Below, in pieces: positions 33,801 through 44,331 of a stretch of DNA of 64,000 bases (position 1 is the first letter of the stretch; every line of letters starts with the position of its first letter). A program made the translations under genes and the position numbers. The notes under the pieces are model-generated. The model saw nothing but the letters and a program-made list of their open reading frames with translations. It was not told where the DNA came from and did not search any database. Source of the DNA: Oceanospirillales bacterium (GTDB taxonomy: Bacteria; Pseudomonadota; Gammaproteobacteria; Pseudomonadales; Endozoicomonadaceae); assembly GCA_004762125.1 (NCBI GenBank), contig SIHQ01000022.1, positions 20,015-84,014 of the forward strand. Reading direction: 5' to 3'.

Positions 33801-36149
33801 GACCTTGAACCCATTGAGCGTTGGTACGAATACCCTGAAAGTGAGTTGCCAGAATGGGTAAGAAGACAACTTGAAGAGCAAACAGGGCGAACAGTAAGCA
33901 CTGACAATAAAAAACGGCATCAAAGTAAAGCAGAGTTTCGGGACAAAGGACTAGCTAATGATTTAGCAACACAATTTACTCTTCTGGATACTCATAATGT
34001 TGAAGGCTCGGAAAGTCAAGAGAGGCAAGCTATAGCCTTGAAGAACGCATTAATAGAACATCATCATCAAAAAGAGTCTTCAGCTGAGGGAACTTCTACT
34101 GCCGACTCTGATTCAGCCTATCACGAGACCTTTACTTTTGGTGTTGAGTATTCAAGAAAACAGTTTGCCCGCCAGCGTCGAATGGGGTCAGTTTTCAATT
34201 ATTTTATTACCCGATTGCTCAGTCGAAATTATGATCCGAGAACTCTTACGTTAAAGGATTTATCTAATGAATCATATCTTGGTTATTTGTATCCATTAAA
34301 CAATTATCTATTAGAGAGTAAGCCTGAAATTAACTTATCCTACCATCCGCAACTGACTCTATATCCCATATCTGTTCAGTGCGATTTGGAAGCTACAAGC
34401 GAAGAAAAGAAACAGGCTCTTGTTTATAAAACGGATTATATAAACCGACAAGGTCAGAATAATTGGTGGGTTAAGAGTTCAGAGGGCAATGATGCTTGGA
34501 AAAAAGAACTGGGTAATGTAAAGGTTTATATTGTAATGATACCTTCCGAGCTGACGCATCTTACAATAGCTCTGGATTCAGAAGAAGCCAAAACCATTCG
34601 CTTTGATATTCCTAATAGGAGTGACAGTAGCCAGGGTTTTATTGGTCATGATGTTTTTACTCATTCAGATAATACAATGACTCCTTCACAAGTTTCCTTG
34701 AACACCAACGTTGAATTAAATAAATTTAATATGGTTTTGACTCCTTTTCTTTATAGTAAAGAACTACTCTCGATTTTTAGCGGAAAAGCCCGTTTAAATT
34801 TATCAAAAATTCCAGTTATTGCTGAGGTTGAAAATATTGCTGACCCACTTAGTCAGGGAGACTTACAGGGTTCACTTGGGACCGTTGCCATAAGTGATTC
34901 GGTTATTAAAAAAATAGATTTTGGAGCTTCTTCGTCAGGGGGCGCGCATGCGATGATTTGCGCTCAAATCGAGTGTCCGACAGCTCCTGTGGCCAGAACC
35001 CCGAGAGAGGGAGAATACCGTTTTAAGGCTCCTGGGTTTCAGTCGGTCGTAATGGATGAAGAACAATCAGCTCATATCATAGGGACTGTCTGTGAGATGG
35101 CTCCAACAATAAAAGGAGGGAACGGTGAAATTTATCGTATCACTCTTTCTGGAGATGTTCAGAATCAAGAGTATGTTGTTCGAAAAACATCTTATCGTAA
35201 ACATGAATTAGAGTTGTTGCCCAAACTAAAAAACTCTAATGTTATTTCTCTTCTTGCTGCTATTTGGGGGGAGATAACAGACAGTGGAGGGATTAAGATA
35301 TATTATCTGCTACCGTCGTACAGTTGTAATTTATTTCATGAGATTGATAGGCTGGAAGGGCAGTGTGTGCTGTCAGCCCTAAGGCAGATTGAAACTCACT
35401 CAAACGTGAGAACTCTAGGTGGCGCCGATGCTAACTTTAAGAATTTCCTGAAAGGGATTCTCAAAGGGTTGGACTATCTTCACTTTAATCATATTGTTCA
35501 TGGCGATGTAAAACTGAGTAACGTATTGATTCGAGGGTTGTGTGGGCAGTGTACTAATTTTTTAACGTGTGATTGTGACATCAGGGCGGAAGCCGTGCTT
35601 ACTGACTTTGATGCTTCCAGAAGACTTGATCAAAAGAATGGTTGGCCGTTACGTTGGCAAAAAAACTGGCCTGATGGTGATCCCGAGTTATGGGGAAATT
35701 CCGAAGCAATGAAGGCATTTCGTATTTTGTTCCGTTCAGGCACACTCAGTGCTAACGCTCCAGAAATTAACCGATACAGGAAATCACGCAATGATGCCAT
35801 TCTTCCTATCTCTCAATCGGATCCGGAGCTGGTGCGTCGTTTTTGGCAATCATCTGATATTTACAGTTTAGGAATAGCAATTAGGCTAGCTGTTTGGGGG
35901 GGGGGAGTGCCAGAACCTGATTTGAGGAATAACTGGTTCGATAGCTGCTCCGGGCTTTATGGACAAGTCTGTGATGATGAGTGTCAGGCTCAGTATAAGG
36001 CAATGATCAGTGTTGACCCTAGTACTGAGGGAGAGGGTTTCGTCAAAAAGTTTGATCAGTTCATGGAGCAAATACTCTACGATACTACTCAGTGCAGGGC
36101 TGATCTCCGGCCTACCGCTACGGATATTCTTGGAACCTTGAATTATTAA
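30801..36149 (+). CDS. Large exported protein with C-terminal eukaryotic-like protein kinase domain
   Basis: A 1782-residue protein. The N terminus has a basic stretch (KKLKK) and a hydrophobic helix (FLLLVIFLYQ) that look like a Sec signal. Start GTG at 30801 is uncertain; an ATG at 30855 lies just before the helix. About 1400 residues of unrecognised sequence follow, with a SESESESE run near 260. The kinase domain spans about 1430-1780: a Gly loop (GGNGEIYRI), VVRK with the ATP-binding Lys, a helix-C Glu in HELELL, catalytic HGDVKLSNVLI near 1567, DFD in place of DFG near 1601, an APE motif, and SSDIYSLGIAI. A Cys-rich insert (CGQC, CDC) lies between the catalytic loop and DFD, consistent with disulfides outside the cytoplasm. 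Codon use is AT-richer than in the neighbours. Confidence 0.85.
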   Translation: MQSLSCSNKKLKKDNSSLMGFLLLVIFLYQNAAGHSISEPPSLKLKWHVVNIDPIRQKTDYLSGIISDSTYLPDHLKTTIQQAIEEYGESNALVVVSTGRKPPHFIDVCVSANYSLQPDAIRKYPVVFSGTDIVSQFNSAPIRPDCSSLVTDQGVSYPWLPEIKTDYSNEKSVYSVVLFEVVPLAEKSVSSGSTIAKRIPYSGGDNDFGYKGGPRSPPFFSPNSMLFQIDIWLQVYQQYSDFFESSQPDEVTVVPGDVDPSESESESEIVIQLTNESGEVSSCTLTPEFYRSLSEYESMSGDFWYRHLKGDREFSVIAGRLQSAGSCNQLPEATHRLLQSGLIQQITQPERYLQHRAVIMQRPREAGANNSKPSAVKATGNSLAASNSQKKRNHQSCRVNTPIKNASGSSSLESSPKAEVESLRNTQLSLPEGSNPVLVYQVSNGQNKLNIPLAKFSVAQVVGDTVSLEAKSSGSGGYLGITSAQGVDSVIHTRLLGAGVEAYTLKSEQQELKASLPLRGALLWLQIDEKKKAAVEFRVVNHGKKPMIYDQERRAVSITCSEEGVYRFEIEQSKWITIELDSGFVDVNSLDITIGNSVWSWRSNNIESRADSVSSGNMVLVFRGNSVQVDYPFALEGSTKLSTAIKSSMGGLLIEVDQKMLSTSELMKDALEEYGKYRAIDTQKYWVAVQNWSKKKQIDTLSPKIEDEREEDSFHTDPSEETPVYDLTKFLPQVSGLSSVESFKIIEADRRNELLKKFSTFYPKSRKGKGPNHCPILLTFQPQEQAFKAIVQAARKSVSLNRNCQAQDKLDEDIAHWLLTLRNPTEREYFPRCIDFEKKSTQSARRSFLAWSRIAFYQQVLPALDTQEWRQLITSQNDFLLEEITLQWLVDDKSWFSDNVRRRTSGSDSEGARFSFAALMLEEAGQDNISSAAKPVSEATPEIIEAMLAALHLCTLSLTEQHDFLLKLEQSLDNEELLKSYLWLMNNRNEMAMSRMIMKGDLEPIERWYEYPESELPEWVRRQLEEQTGRTVSTDNKKRHQSKAEFRDKGLANDLATQFTLLDTHNVEGSESQERQAIALKNALIEHHHQKESSAEGTSTADSDSAYHETFTFGVEYSRKQFARQRRMGSVFNYFITRLLSRNYDPRTLTLKDLSNESYLGYLYPLNNYLLESKPEINLSYHPQLTLYPISVQCDLEATSEEKKQALVYKTDYINRQGQNNWWVKSSEGNDAWKKELGNVKVYIVMIPSELTHLTIALDSEEAKTIRFDIPNRSDSSQGFIGHDVFTHSDNTMTPSQVSLNTNVELNKFNMVLTPFLYSKELLSIFSGKARLNLSKIPVIAEVENIADPLSQGDLQGSLGTVAISDSVIKKIDFGASSSGGAHAMICAQIECPTAPVARTPREGEYRFKAPGFQSVVMDEEQSAHIIGTVCEMAPTIKGGNGEIYRITLSGDVQNQEYVVRKTSYRKHELELLPKLKNSNVISLLAAIWGEITDSGGIKIYYLLPSYSCNLFHEIDRLEGQCVLSALRQIETHSNVRTLGGADANFKNFLKGILKGLDYLHFNHIVHGDVKLSNVLIRGLCGQCTNFLTCDCDIRAEAVLTDFDASRRLDQKNGWPLRWQKNWPDGDPELWGNSEAMKAFRILFRSGTLSANAPEINRYRKSRNDAILPISQSDPELVRRFWQSSDIYSLGIAIRLAVWGGGVPEPDLRNNWFDSCSGLYGQVCDDECQAQYKAMISVDPSTEGEGFVKKFDQFMEQILYDTTQCRADLRPTATDILGTLNY
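35896..35905 (+). repeat. G10 homopolymer inside the kinase domain
   Basis: Ten consecutive G bases encode the end of Trp and three Gly in AVWGGGVPEP. Loss or gain of one G would shift the frame and replace the last 80 or so residues. Runs of C8 (31447-31454), G7 (32747-32753) and A9 (32880-32888, 33310-33318) occur in the same gene. Confidence 0.95.
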
Positions 36150-38192
<2,043 letters not shown>

Positions 38193-38254
38193 TGTGCAGA
38201 GCTTGAATAGCGCGCGATTTGATCTGTGATGTTTAATTAGAGATCTTGTTGCAT

Positions 38255-38286
38255 AAAAAAGGGAAGCTTTGGCTTCCCTTTTTTAG
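38255..38286 (+). terminator. Terminator of eno
   Basis: AAAAAAGGGAAGC-TTTG-GCTTCCCTTTTTT forms a 13-bp stem with a 4-base loop and a T run. The A run on the other side makes it potentially usable from the minus strand too, where the unknown gene at 38393-38830 ends. Confidence 0.85.
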
Positions 38287-38392
38287 GTTAAGTGCCTACG
38301 CATACGAATCTATATGTCATTTATCCGTTGTCGAAAAGCAAATGACTGATTCTATGCTCAAGTATGTGTGGCTATACACTTACAAGGTGATG

Positions 38393-38830
38393 TTATTTAA
38401 TCCAGCCTTCAGAGACTCTGAGAATATAGCGTTCTATTCCAAAGAGTTCATAATCATAGATATGCTTGTTTAAGCCGATTAACGGGTCGCACTTGTTAAT
38501 TAAGTAACTGATTGGTTTGTATAAAACCTGGTGTTGGAACCGATTTAGCCTTGAGTAAGCAATATCTGTGGCCAGTGTTTGGGCCACATTATCAGCACAG
38601 TGATAGTGGATGGAGACAATAGGTAGGGCTATTGCCACTGTATATCGCCGTAATATCTGTCCAATAGAGTTTTCTGTTGACCTGGATTGTTTGCCATAGG
38701 AAAAAGGGCCGTCGATATGTGTTCGAACCTTCCTTGATTTGAATATAGCGTCTTTTATTCCACTCAGGGTCATGGAATAGGGCAGTGTTTTGTATAAGCC
38801 TTGAATGATCCGCTCAGGTGTCAGGTACAT
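38393..38830 (-). CDS. Hypothetical protein (145 aa)
   Basis: The ATG at 38828-38830 is preceded on the minus strand by AAAGGAGGG, a near-perfect Shine-Dalgarno, which is the main reason to accept the gene; the frame is open 21 bases upstream. The protein begins MYLTPERIIQGLYKTL and is basic, rich in Ile, Tyr and Arg, with one mildly hydrophobic stretch (VAIALPIVSIHYHC) and two Cys residues. No signal peptide or known family is recognised. It lies between eno and ftsB, which are adjacent in many relatives, so it is probably an acquired gene. It may share the bidirectional eno terminator. Confidence 0.6.
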   Translation of the reverse strand: MYLTPERIIQGLYKTLPYSMTLSGIKDAIFKSRKVRTHIDGPFSYGKQSRSTENSIGQILRRYTVAIALPIVSIHYHCADNVAQTLATDIAYSRLNRFQHQVLYKPISYLINKCDPLIGLNKHIYDYELFGIERYILRVSEGWIK

Positions 38831-39090
38831 GGTTCCCTCCTTTGTACACAAACTAGTAAGATGCTATTTGGAGTCATTTCTGTCTGATAAGTTCTGGTTA
38901 TGGCTAACAATTGAGTTAGTTAACATAACGATCTGGTGTTGTTTTTTCGAGTAGTAGATAAGGAACACTATTATGAATGTTCTATTCACTCAGAGGAGGC
39001 TTTGATAGAATTTACCGATTACACTTGTCTAAGTAGTGTGCTCAAGGGCGTTTTGTTTGATGACTAATATCGAGGGGCAGAAATCAGGAT

Positions 39091-39363
39091 ATGCGTAAAC
39101 TGGTGCACCTGTTTTTACTCTTCATCTTCATTATTTTGCAGGTTCAGTTATGGACAGGCAAAGGCAGTGTTGCTGAACTGGTTGCCACGAAGCGGCAAAT
39201 TGAAGAACAGCAAAGGGAAAACGAACGGCTTTATCGCCGGAATCGGCTACTGGCGCTCGAAGTCGTCGAGCTCCAGAATGGTCTGATAACGCTGGAAGAG
39301 CATGCCCGTACTGATTTGGGTATGGTCGCCCGTGATGAAACCTTCTATCTGATATACGATTAA
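39091..39363 (+). CDS. ftsB: Cell division protein FtsB
   Basis: Bitopic inner-membrane protein of the FtsQLB divisome complex. Its 90 residues have the expected layout: short cytoplasmic MRK, one membrane helix (about 4-21), a periplasmic coiled coil with RQIEEQQRENERLYRRNRLL, and the conserved end EEHARTDLGMVARDETFYLI. It is followed by ispD 64 bases downstream, the usual order. Confidence 0.95.
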   Translation: MRKLVHLFLLFIFIILQVQLWTGKGSVAELVATKRQIEEQQRENERLYRRNRLLALEVVELQNGLITLEEHARTDLGMVARDETFYLIYD

Positions 39364-39427
39364 GATCCTGTCCCATTCAGCTTATGCCCTTTAATAGGCT
39401 ATCTGATTGAATCAATACGGTGGTTAT

Positions 39428-40162
39428 GTGAGTACAACCGATACCCTGCAAAAATCCAGGTTCTGGGCTGTTATACCAGCAGCCGGAGTCGGGAGCCGCA
39501 TGAATGCAGATGTCCCTAAACAGTATCTGGAAATTCACGGACGTACCCTGATAGAGCATACCGTTGAACGGTTACTCGATTTTCCTCTTTTGGAAAAGCT
39601 GGTGGTGGTGCTCAGTTCTGAAGATGAGTACTACAAGGATATCGCGCTGCTCAGAAATGAGCGCGTCATGCTGGTGGAAGGCGGTAAAGAGCGTTACGAC
39701 TCGGTATTGAATGGTTTGGAGCATTTGGTCGCTTTGGCCCATGAAGATGACTGGGTCATGGTTCATGATGTTGCCCGCCCCTGTATTCGCCGCTCGGATC
39801 TGGATTGGCTGGTCAGTCAGCTGCAGGATCATGAAGTGGGTGGTCTGCTGGGGATGCCGGTCAGGGATACCATGAAAAAAACATCAGCCAACGGTGAAGT
39901 GACAGAAACTGTTGATAGAAACACTCTCTGGCATGCACTGACACCACAGATGTTTCGCCTGAAGTTACTCCATGACGCCCTTGGAAAAGCGCTGGCTGAT
40001 AATATGCCGGTCACTGATGAAGCCAGTGCCGTGGAATACGCTGGACATAAACCCGTGATGGTGGAAGGTCATGGCGACAACATCAAGATCACGCGAGCGA
40101 CTGATCTGGCGCTAGCTTCCCTCTATATTCAACAGCAATTGAAAATTATCGAGACAGTTTAA
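39428..40162 (+). CDS. ispD: 2-C-methyl-D-erythritol 4-phosphate cytidylyltransferase
   Basis: Makes CDP-methylerythritol from MEP and CTP. The start is uncertain: GTG at 39428 ([20 protein letters not shown], with CGGTGG close upstream) gives 244 residues, and a TTG at 39407 gives 251. Family motifs: [52 protein letters not shown] and [14 protein letters not shown]. It shares one base with the ispF start (TAATG). Confidence 0.95.
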   Translation: MSTTDTLQKSRFWAVIPAAGVGSRMNADVPKQYLEIHGRTLIEHTVERLLDFPLLEKLVVVLSSEDEYYKDIALLRNERVMLVEGGKERYDSVLNGLEHLVALAHEDDWVMVHDVARPCIRRSDLDWLVSQLQDHEVGGLLGMPVRDTMKKTSANGEVTETVDRNTLWHALTPQMFRLKLLHDALGKALADNMPVTDEASAVEYAGHKPVMVEGHGDNIKITRATDLALASLYIQQQLKIIETV

Positions 40163-40647
40163 TGAGAATTGGTCACGGCTTTGATGTTCACCGTTTCAGT
40201 GAAGAAGAAAGCAGCAATAATCATATAGTGCTGGGTGGTGTTCAGATTGCTTATGATCATTCGCTGCTGGCCCACTCAGATGGTGACGTTTTGCTCCATG
40301 CGGTTTGCGATGCGCTGCTGGGTGCTGCTGCTCTGGGTGATATAGGTAAGCATTTTCCAGATACCGACCCGGTTCATAAGGGCGTTGATAGTCGGCAGTT
40401 GCTCCGGCATGTCGTCGCTCTATTGAAATCGGAAGGTTATAAACTGGTTAATCTGGATTCTACTATCGTTGCTCAAGCCCCAAAGATGGCACCTCACATT
40501 CAGCAGATGCGGGCTAACCTGGCCAGTGATTTGAACGCTGAGCTGGGTACTGTGAATGTTAAAGCAACCACTACGGAAAAGCTGGGCTATACCGGTCGTA
40601 AAGAAGGTATTGCTGTGCATGCTGTTGTGCTGATCAGTAAAATTTAA
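40162..40647 (+). CDS. ispF: 2-C-methyl-D-erythritol 2,4-cyclodiphosphate synthase
   Basis: Cyclises CDP-ME 2-phosphate with loss of CMP. Its 161 residues carry the zinc-binding DVH in [11 protein letters not shown] and the His in [19 protein letters not shown], as well as [11 protein letters not shown] and the C-terminal [16 protein letters not shown]. It overlaps ispD by one base, so translation is probably coupled. With dxr it completes three steps of the MEP pathway in this window. Confidence 0.97.
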   Translation: MRIGHGFDVHRFSEEESSNNHIVLGGVQIAYDHSLLAHSDGDVLLHAVCDALLGAAALGDIGKHFPDTDPVHKGVDSRQLLRHVVALLKSEGYKLVNLDSTIVAQAPKMAPHIQQMRANLASDLNAELGTVNVKATTTEKLGYTGRKEGIAVHAVVLISKI

Positions 40648-40707
40648 CCTGTAGAGCAAATATTTCAGTTACACCGAATCTTCTTTTATCCATTTAAGTA
40701 CTCTTTC

Positions 40708-41766
40708 ATGACTCAGACATCTTTCTCCTTTGACTGGGCGTATGCCTGGGGCGGCCCGGTTGGAGAATGCCGGTTTAAATCACAACCTTCTGACTTTATT
40801 GTTGAAGAAATTCTGCCCTTTGAGCCTTCAGGTGAAGGTGAACACGCCTGTCTGCTCGTCGAAAAGACAGGAGAAAATACGGACTGGATTGCCGGGCAAT
40901 TAGCCAAATTTGCCAAGGTTAAACGTTCATCAGTCAGCTATGCAGGACGTAAGGATCGCCATGGTATTACTCGACAATGGTTTACTGTCTGGATGCCTGG
41001 TCAGGATCAACCAGATTGGTTAGCTTTTAGCAGCGATACTTATAAAGTACTGCAGGCGACAAAACACGGTAAAAAACTGCGCACAGGTGCATTAAAAGGT
41101 AATAAATTTATTATTGCCCTTAGGGACCTGACGGGTGGTCAGGCCGAGGTGGCTGCTCGGCTGGAACAGATTGTCGAAAAAGGTGTACCAAACTACTACG
41201 GCGAGCAGCGTTTTGGTCATCAGGGGGTCAATGTTGAACGAGCCATGGGCATGTTTTCCGGAGAATTTAGAGCTCACAGAAACAAACGTTCTATTTATCT
41301 CTCTGCTGCACGTTCATGGTTGTATAATCGAATGCTTTCAGCCCGGGTAGAAGATGGCAGTTGGTTGACCTATCAGAAGGGTGATGTACCCGGTTTTCAA
41401 AGCAGCGGTAGTTTGATTCTGCGAGACCATGATGAAGAGCTTATGAAACGCGTCGAGGCAGGAACAGTATCCCTGACAGTTCCACTGTGGGGCGAGGGTG
41501 AGTTACTGTCTGGTGATCAGGTCAAAGAGCTGGAAGTGTCCATTGCTGCGCAGTATCCACAACTCTGCCAGGGACTGGTAAATGAAGGTCTGAAACAGGA
41601 GCGGAAAGCCGTTCGTTTGATTCCTTCTGACTTTAGCAGCCATTGGCTTGATGAATCGAGTGTGCAATTGAGTTTCACTCTTCCCAAGGGCTGTTTTGCC
41701 ACGGCTGTACTCCGTGAGCTGATGATATGTAATGAGGAAAAATCGTTTGAAAATCCTGATCAGTAA
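40708..41766 (+). CDS. truD: tRNA pseudouridine(13) synthase TruD
   Basis: Makes pseudouridine 13 in tRNA-Glu. Its 352 residues match the E. coli 349. The catalytic Asp lies in YAGRKDRHGITRQWF; PNYYGEQRFG and the TRUD insertion domain follow (about 155-300). It ends SFTLPKGCFATAVLRELM, also typical. It overlaps surE by about 20 bases if surE starts at the TTG at 41747. Confidence 0.96.
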   Translation: MTQTSFSFDWAYAWGGPVGECRFKSQPSDFIVEEILPFEPSGEGEHACLLVEKTGENTDWIAGQLAKFAKVKRSSVSYAGRKDRHGITRQWFTVWMPGQDQPDWLAFSSDTYKVLQATKHGKKLRTGALKGNKFIIALRDLTGGQAEVAARLEQIVEKGVPNYYGEQRFGHQGVNVERAMGMFSGEFRAHRNKRSIYLSAARSWLYNRMLSARVEDGSWLTYQKGDVPGFQSSGSLILRDHDEELMKRVEAGTVSLTVPLWGEGELLSGDQVKELEVSIAAQYPQLCQGLVNEGLKQERKAVRLIPSDFSSHWLDESSVQLSFTLPKGCFATAVLRELMICNEEKSFENPDQ

Positions 41767-42523
41767 TGATGATGGTGTAGCGGCAAGAGGATTATCTGTA
41801 CTGTTCAGTCATTTGAACACGTTAGCTGACTGTGAGGTTTATGCTCCCGACAGAAACAGTTCAGGGCTGAGTTCGTCCATTACGCTTGGGCGGCCATTGA
41901 GAGTTACTAAGCACAGTAATGGCTTTAACAGTATCGATGGCACGCCAGCAGATTGTGTCCATCTGGCAGTGAATACCCTGCTGACTGAAGAGCCTGATAT
42001 TGTTGTAGCCGGAATTAATCATGGTTCCAATTTGGGCGATGATGTTCTTTATTCCGGTACTGTCGGAGCCGCAATGGAGGGTCGGTTTATGAAGAACCCG
42101 GCTATTGCTGTTTCTCTTTCTGGTAGTAGTGAAGAGGGTATGCAGTCAGCAGGAAAAGTGGTTCAAGATCTGGTCGGTCGGCTGAAAAATATTAAGCTGC
42201 CTCTCGGTACTGTGTTGAATGTGAATGTTCCAGATCTTCCTTACGGTGAAATTCAAGGTATGGAGGTGACTCGGCTGGGTCATCGCGAGCGGGCCGAAAA
42301 GCCGGTTCGACAGCTGGATCCGAGGGGCAAAGATGTGTACTGGATTGCTCCGGTTGGCAAGGAAAGGGATGCAGGTGAAGGCACGGACTTCCATGCGATC
42401 GCTCGTGGTGCCGTGTCGATTACACCACTGCAGTACGACCAGACGAATCACAGCACATTGAGTGAGGTCAGAGAGTGGCTTGGCAGAGAGTGGCTTGGCA
42501 GAGAGTCGCTTGAGGGTATTTGA
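41747..42523 (+). CDS. surE: 5'/3'-nucleotidase SurE
   Basis: Metal-dependent nucleoside monophosphate phosphatase linked to stationary-phase survival. A TTG at 41747 is preferred: GAGGAAA lies 6 bases upstream and the product begins MKILISNDDG, as in the family. An ATG at 41732 would add five residues without a ribosome-binding site. Metal ligands are the Asp pair in SNDDG, Ser in SGLSSS and Asn in GINHGSNLGDD. The last residues, WLGREWLGRESLEGI, come from a 15-base tandem repeat and are not family-conserved. pcm starts right after the stop. Confidence 0.94.
   Translation: MKILISNDDGVAARGLSVLFSHLNTLADCEVYAPDRNSSGLSSSITLGRPLRVTKHSNGFNSIDGTPADCVHLAVNTLLTEEPDIVVAGINHGSNLGDDVLYSGTVGAAMEGRFMKNPAIAVSLSGSSEEGMQSAGKVVQDLVGRLKNIKLPLGTVLNVNVPDLPYGEIQGMEVTRLGHRERAEKPVRQLDPRGKDVYWIAPVGKERDAGEGTDFHAIARGAVSITPLQYDQTNHSTLSEVREWLGREWLGRESLEGI
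42469..42513 (+). repeat. Three tandem 15-bp repeats at the 3' end of surE
   Basis: CAGAGAGTGGCTTGG occurs at 42469 and 42484, and a third copy with two or three changes occurs at 42499. It encodes the repeated REWLG at the SurE C terminus and stays in frame because the unit is five codons. Confidence 0.95.
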
Positions 42524-43195
42524 ATGAGGGATATGGATCTGGACGGTAGAGGAATGACGTCAAGACGAACCCGCGACCGTTTGATTAATCGTCTTAGAGA
42601 TCAGGGTATAAGCTCTGAGTCAATACTGACTGTTCTCCAAAATGTGCCCAGACATCTGTTTGTTGATGAAGCTCTTTCTCATCGAGCCTATGAAGACACG
42701 GCTCTTCCCATCGGTTTTAATCAGACCTTGTCTCAGCCTTATATTGTTGCTCGTATGACAGAAGCTTTGTTGGCCGCAGGGAGGTGCAACAAAGTGCTTG
42801 AGGTTGGAACAGGCTCTGGTTATCAGACTCTTATTCTCTCGGAGCTGGTAGGGCGAGTGTATTCGGTTGAGCGTATTGCTGCTTTGCAGGACAAAGCACG
42901 CAATTTGCTTCGTAAACTATCAGTACGGAATGTTCAGTATAATCTCAGTGATGGTGGTTATGGCTGGGAAGTGATGGGGCCTTTTAATGGCATTATTGTA
43001 ACAGCGGCACCGGAAAAGGTGCCGGAAGAGTTACTGTCACAACTCTCACGGAAAGGTGGCAGGATGGTGATACCCGTTGGTGGTAGCGATCATCAAGAGC
43101 TATTGTTGATCGTTCGGGAAGGGGATTCCTATCGCAGGGAAATACTTGAACCCGTCCGATTTGTTCCTCTGCTGAGTGGTACTGTTAGACAATAA
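42524..43195 (+). CDS. pcm: Protein-L-isoaspartate O-methyltransferase
   Basis: Repairs isoaspartyl residues in aged proteins using AdoMet. The ATG at 42524 follows the surE stop directly, with GAGGG upstream; an ATG at 42533 is also possible. Its 223 residues include the AdoMet-binding [12 protein letters not shown], the upstream [14 protein letters not shown], and [15 protein letters not shown] [14 protein letters not shown]. The surE-pcm-nlpD-rpoS order is the standard stationary-phase cluster, here interrupted by a DUF368 gene. Confidence 0.96.
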   Translation: MRDMDLDGRGMTSRRTRDRLINRLRDQGISSESILTVLQNVPRHLFVDEALSHRAYEDTALPIGFNQTLSQPYIVARMTEALLAAGRCNKVLEVGTGSGYQTLILSELVGRVYSVERIAALQDKARNLLRKLSVRNVQYNLSDGGYGWEVMGPFNGIIVTAAPEKVPEELLSQLSRKGGRMVIPVGGSDHQELLLIVREGDSYRREILEPVRFVPLLSGTVRQ

Positions 43196-43238
43196 AGCTT
43201 GCTTATCTACTTAAAATCTAAAAAAGCCGAAGAAATGT

Positions 43239-44195
43239 ATGTCTTTGATTAAAGAAAATATAGCGATACTGTTGCGCGGTATGGCTATGGGAGCAGCCGA
43301 TGTTGTGCCGGGTGTGTCTGGCGGTACTATCGCATTTATTTCGGGTATCTATGACCGATTACTGAATGCACTGAAAAGCATCAATCCGTCATTGCTGCTT
43401 CGTTTTAAGGATGAAGGTATTGCTGCCAGCTGGAAGCATATCGACGGCACGTTCCTAGCCTTCCTGTTTGGCGGAATTCTATTCAGTATTCTCAGTTTTG
43501 CTCACCTGATCAGTTTTCTTCTGACAGCGTATCCGGAACTGCTCTGGTCGTTCTTTTTTGGACTGATTCTGATTTCCGCCGTACATATGCTAAAACAAGT
43601 GGCTGGCTGGGGTGTTGGTACTGTGGCTCTATTGGCGCTGGGTGCCTGTATGTCGTATATGATCGGTGTTCTCACACCCTCATCGATGGACGCTACTTAT
43701 CCAATGTTGTTCATGGGTGGCTGCATCGCCATCTCGGCAATGATTCTACCAGGCATTTCAGGCAGCTTTATTCTTCTGTTGATGGGGTTGTATCCAGCGG
43801 TTCTGGGGGCTGTTAAAAGTCTTGATCTGCCCGTGTTGGCGATATTTGGTCTTGGCTGTATAACAGGACTACTGACTTTTTCTCATCTGTTGTCCTGGCT
43901 GCTGAAGAAACACCGTGATATGGCTTTGTCCCTGCTAACTGGCTTGATGATTGGTGCTCTTGGCAAGGTTTGGCCCTGGAAGGAAACCATTGAAACGCGC
44001 ATTAACTCATCTGGTAATTCAGTTCCGTTTATTCAGGAAAATATTTCACCTTTTGTTTATGAGAGTGTGACAGGTCAGCCTGCGTTTTTAGTGGGAGCCA
44101 TTGCTCTGATGTTTTCAGCTATAGGTCTAGTGTTGCTGATTGAAAAAATTGCATTGTGGAATGAATCGAGGAATGAATCGAGGAATGAATCTTGA
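43239..44195 (+). CDS. DUF368 (PopT-type) polyprenyl-phosphate carrier protein
   Basis: A 318-residue polytopic inner-membrane protein with about eight to nine helices. The family signature RGMAMGAADVVPGVSGGTIAFISGIYDRL is near residues 13-41, and a second related segment, MILPGISGSFILLLMG, is near 167-182. DUF368 proteins were shown to support recycling of undecaprenyl phosphate across the inner membrane, which fits with uppS in the same window. The ATG at 43239 is used. The C terminus is three copies of NESR from a 12-base repeat. Its position between pcm and nlpD is seen in some marine gammaproteobacteria. Confidence 0.9.
   Translation: MSLIKENIAILLRGMAMGAADVVPGVSGGTIAFISGIYDRLLNALKSINPSLLLRFKDEGIAASWKHIDGTFLAFLFGGILFSILSFAHLISFLLTAYPELLWSFFFGLILISAVHMLKQVAGWGVGTVALLALGACMSYMIGVLTPSSMDATYPMLFMGGCIAISAMILPGISGSFILLLMGLYPAVLGAVKSLDLPVLAIFGLGCITGLLTFSHLLSWLLKKHRDMALSLLTGLMIGALGKVWPWKETIETRINSSGNSVPFIQENISPFVYESVTGQPAFLVGAIALMFSAIGLVLLIEKIALWNESRNESRNES
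44159..44194 (+). repeat. Three tandem 12-bp repeats at the 3' end of the DUF368 gene
   Basis: GAATGAATCGAG at 44159 and 44171 and GAATGAATCTTG at 44183. The third copy runs into the stop codon. It encodes NESRNESRNES. Confidence 0.95.
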
Positions 44196-44331
44196 CTAAA
44201 CCTTACCAAGGCTTATTTAATGAAACAGGTTCATAAATCTTGAAGAGTATTATATTTTTTTCACGTAAAAAATTTATAATTTAAAAAGAAATATTCTAAA
44301 TTTGCTGTTTTTGTTTCGAGAGTGATTGTTC

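Noticed and set aside
38246..38473. 75-codon plus-strand frame after eno
   Set aside because: Starts within the eno terminator and overlaps the better supported minus-strand gene.
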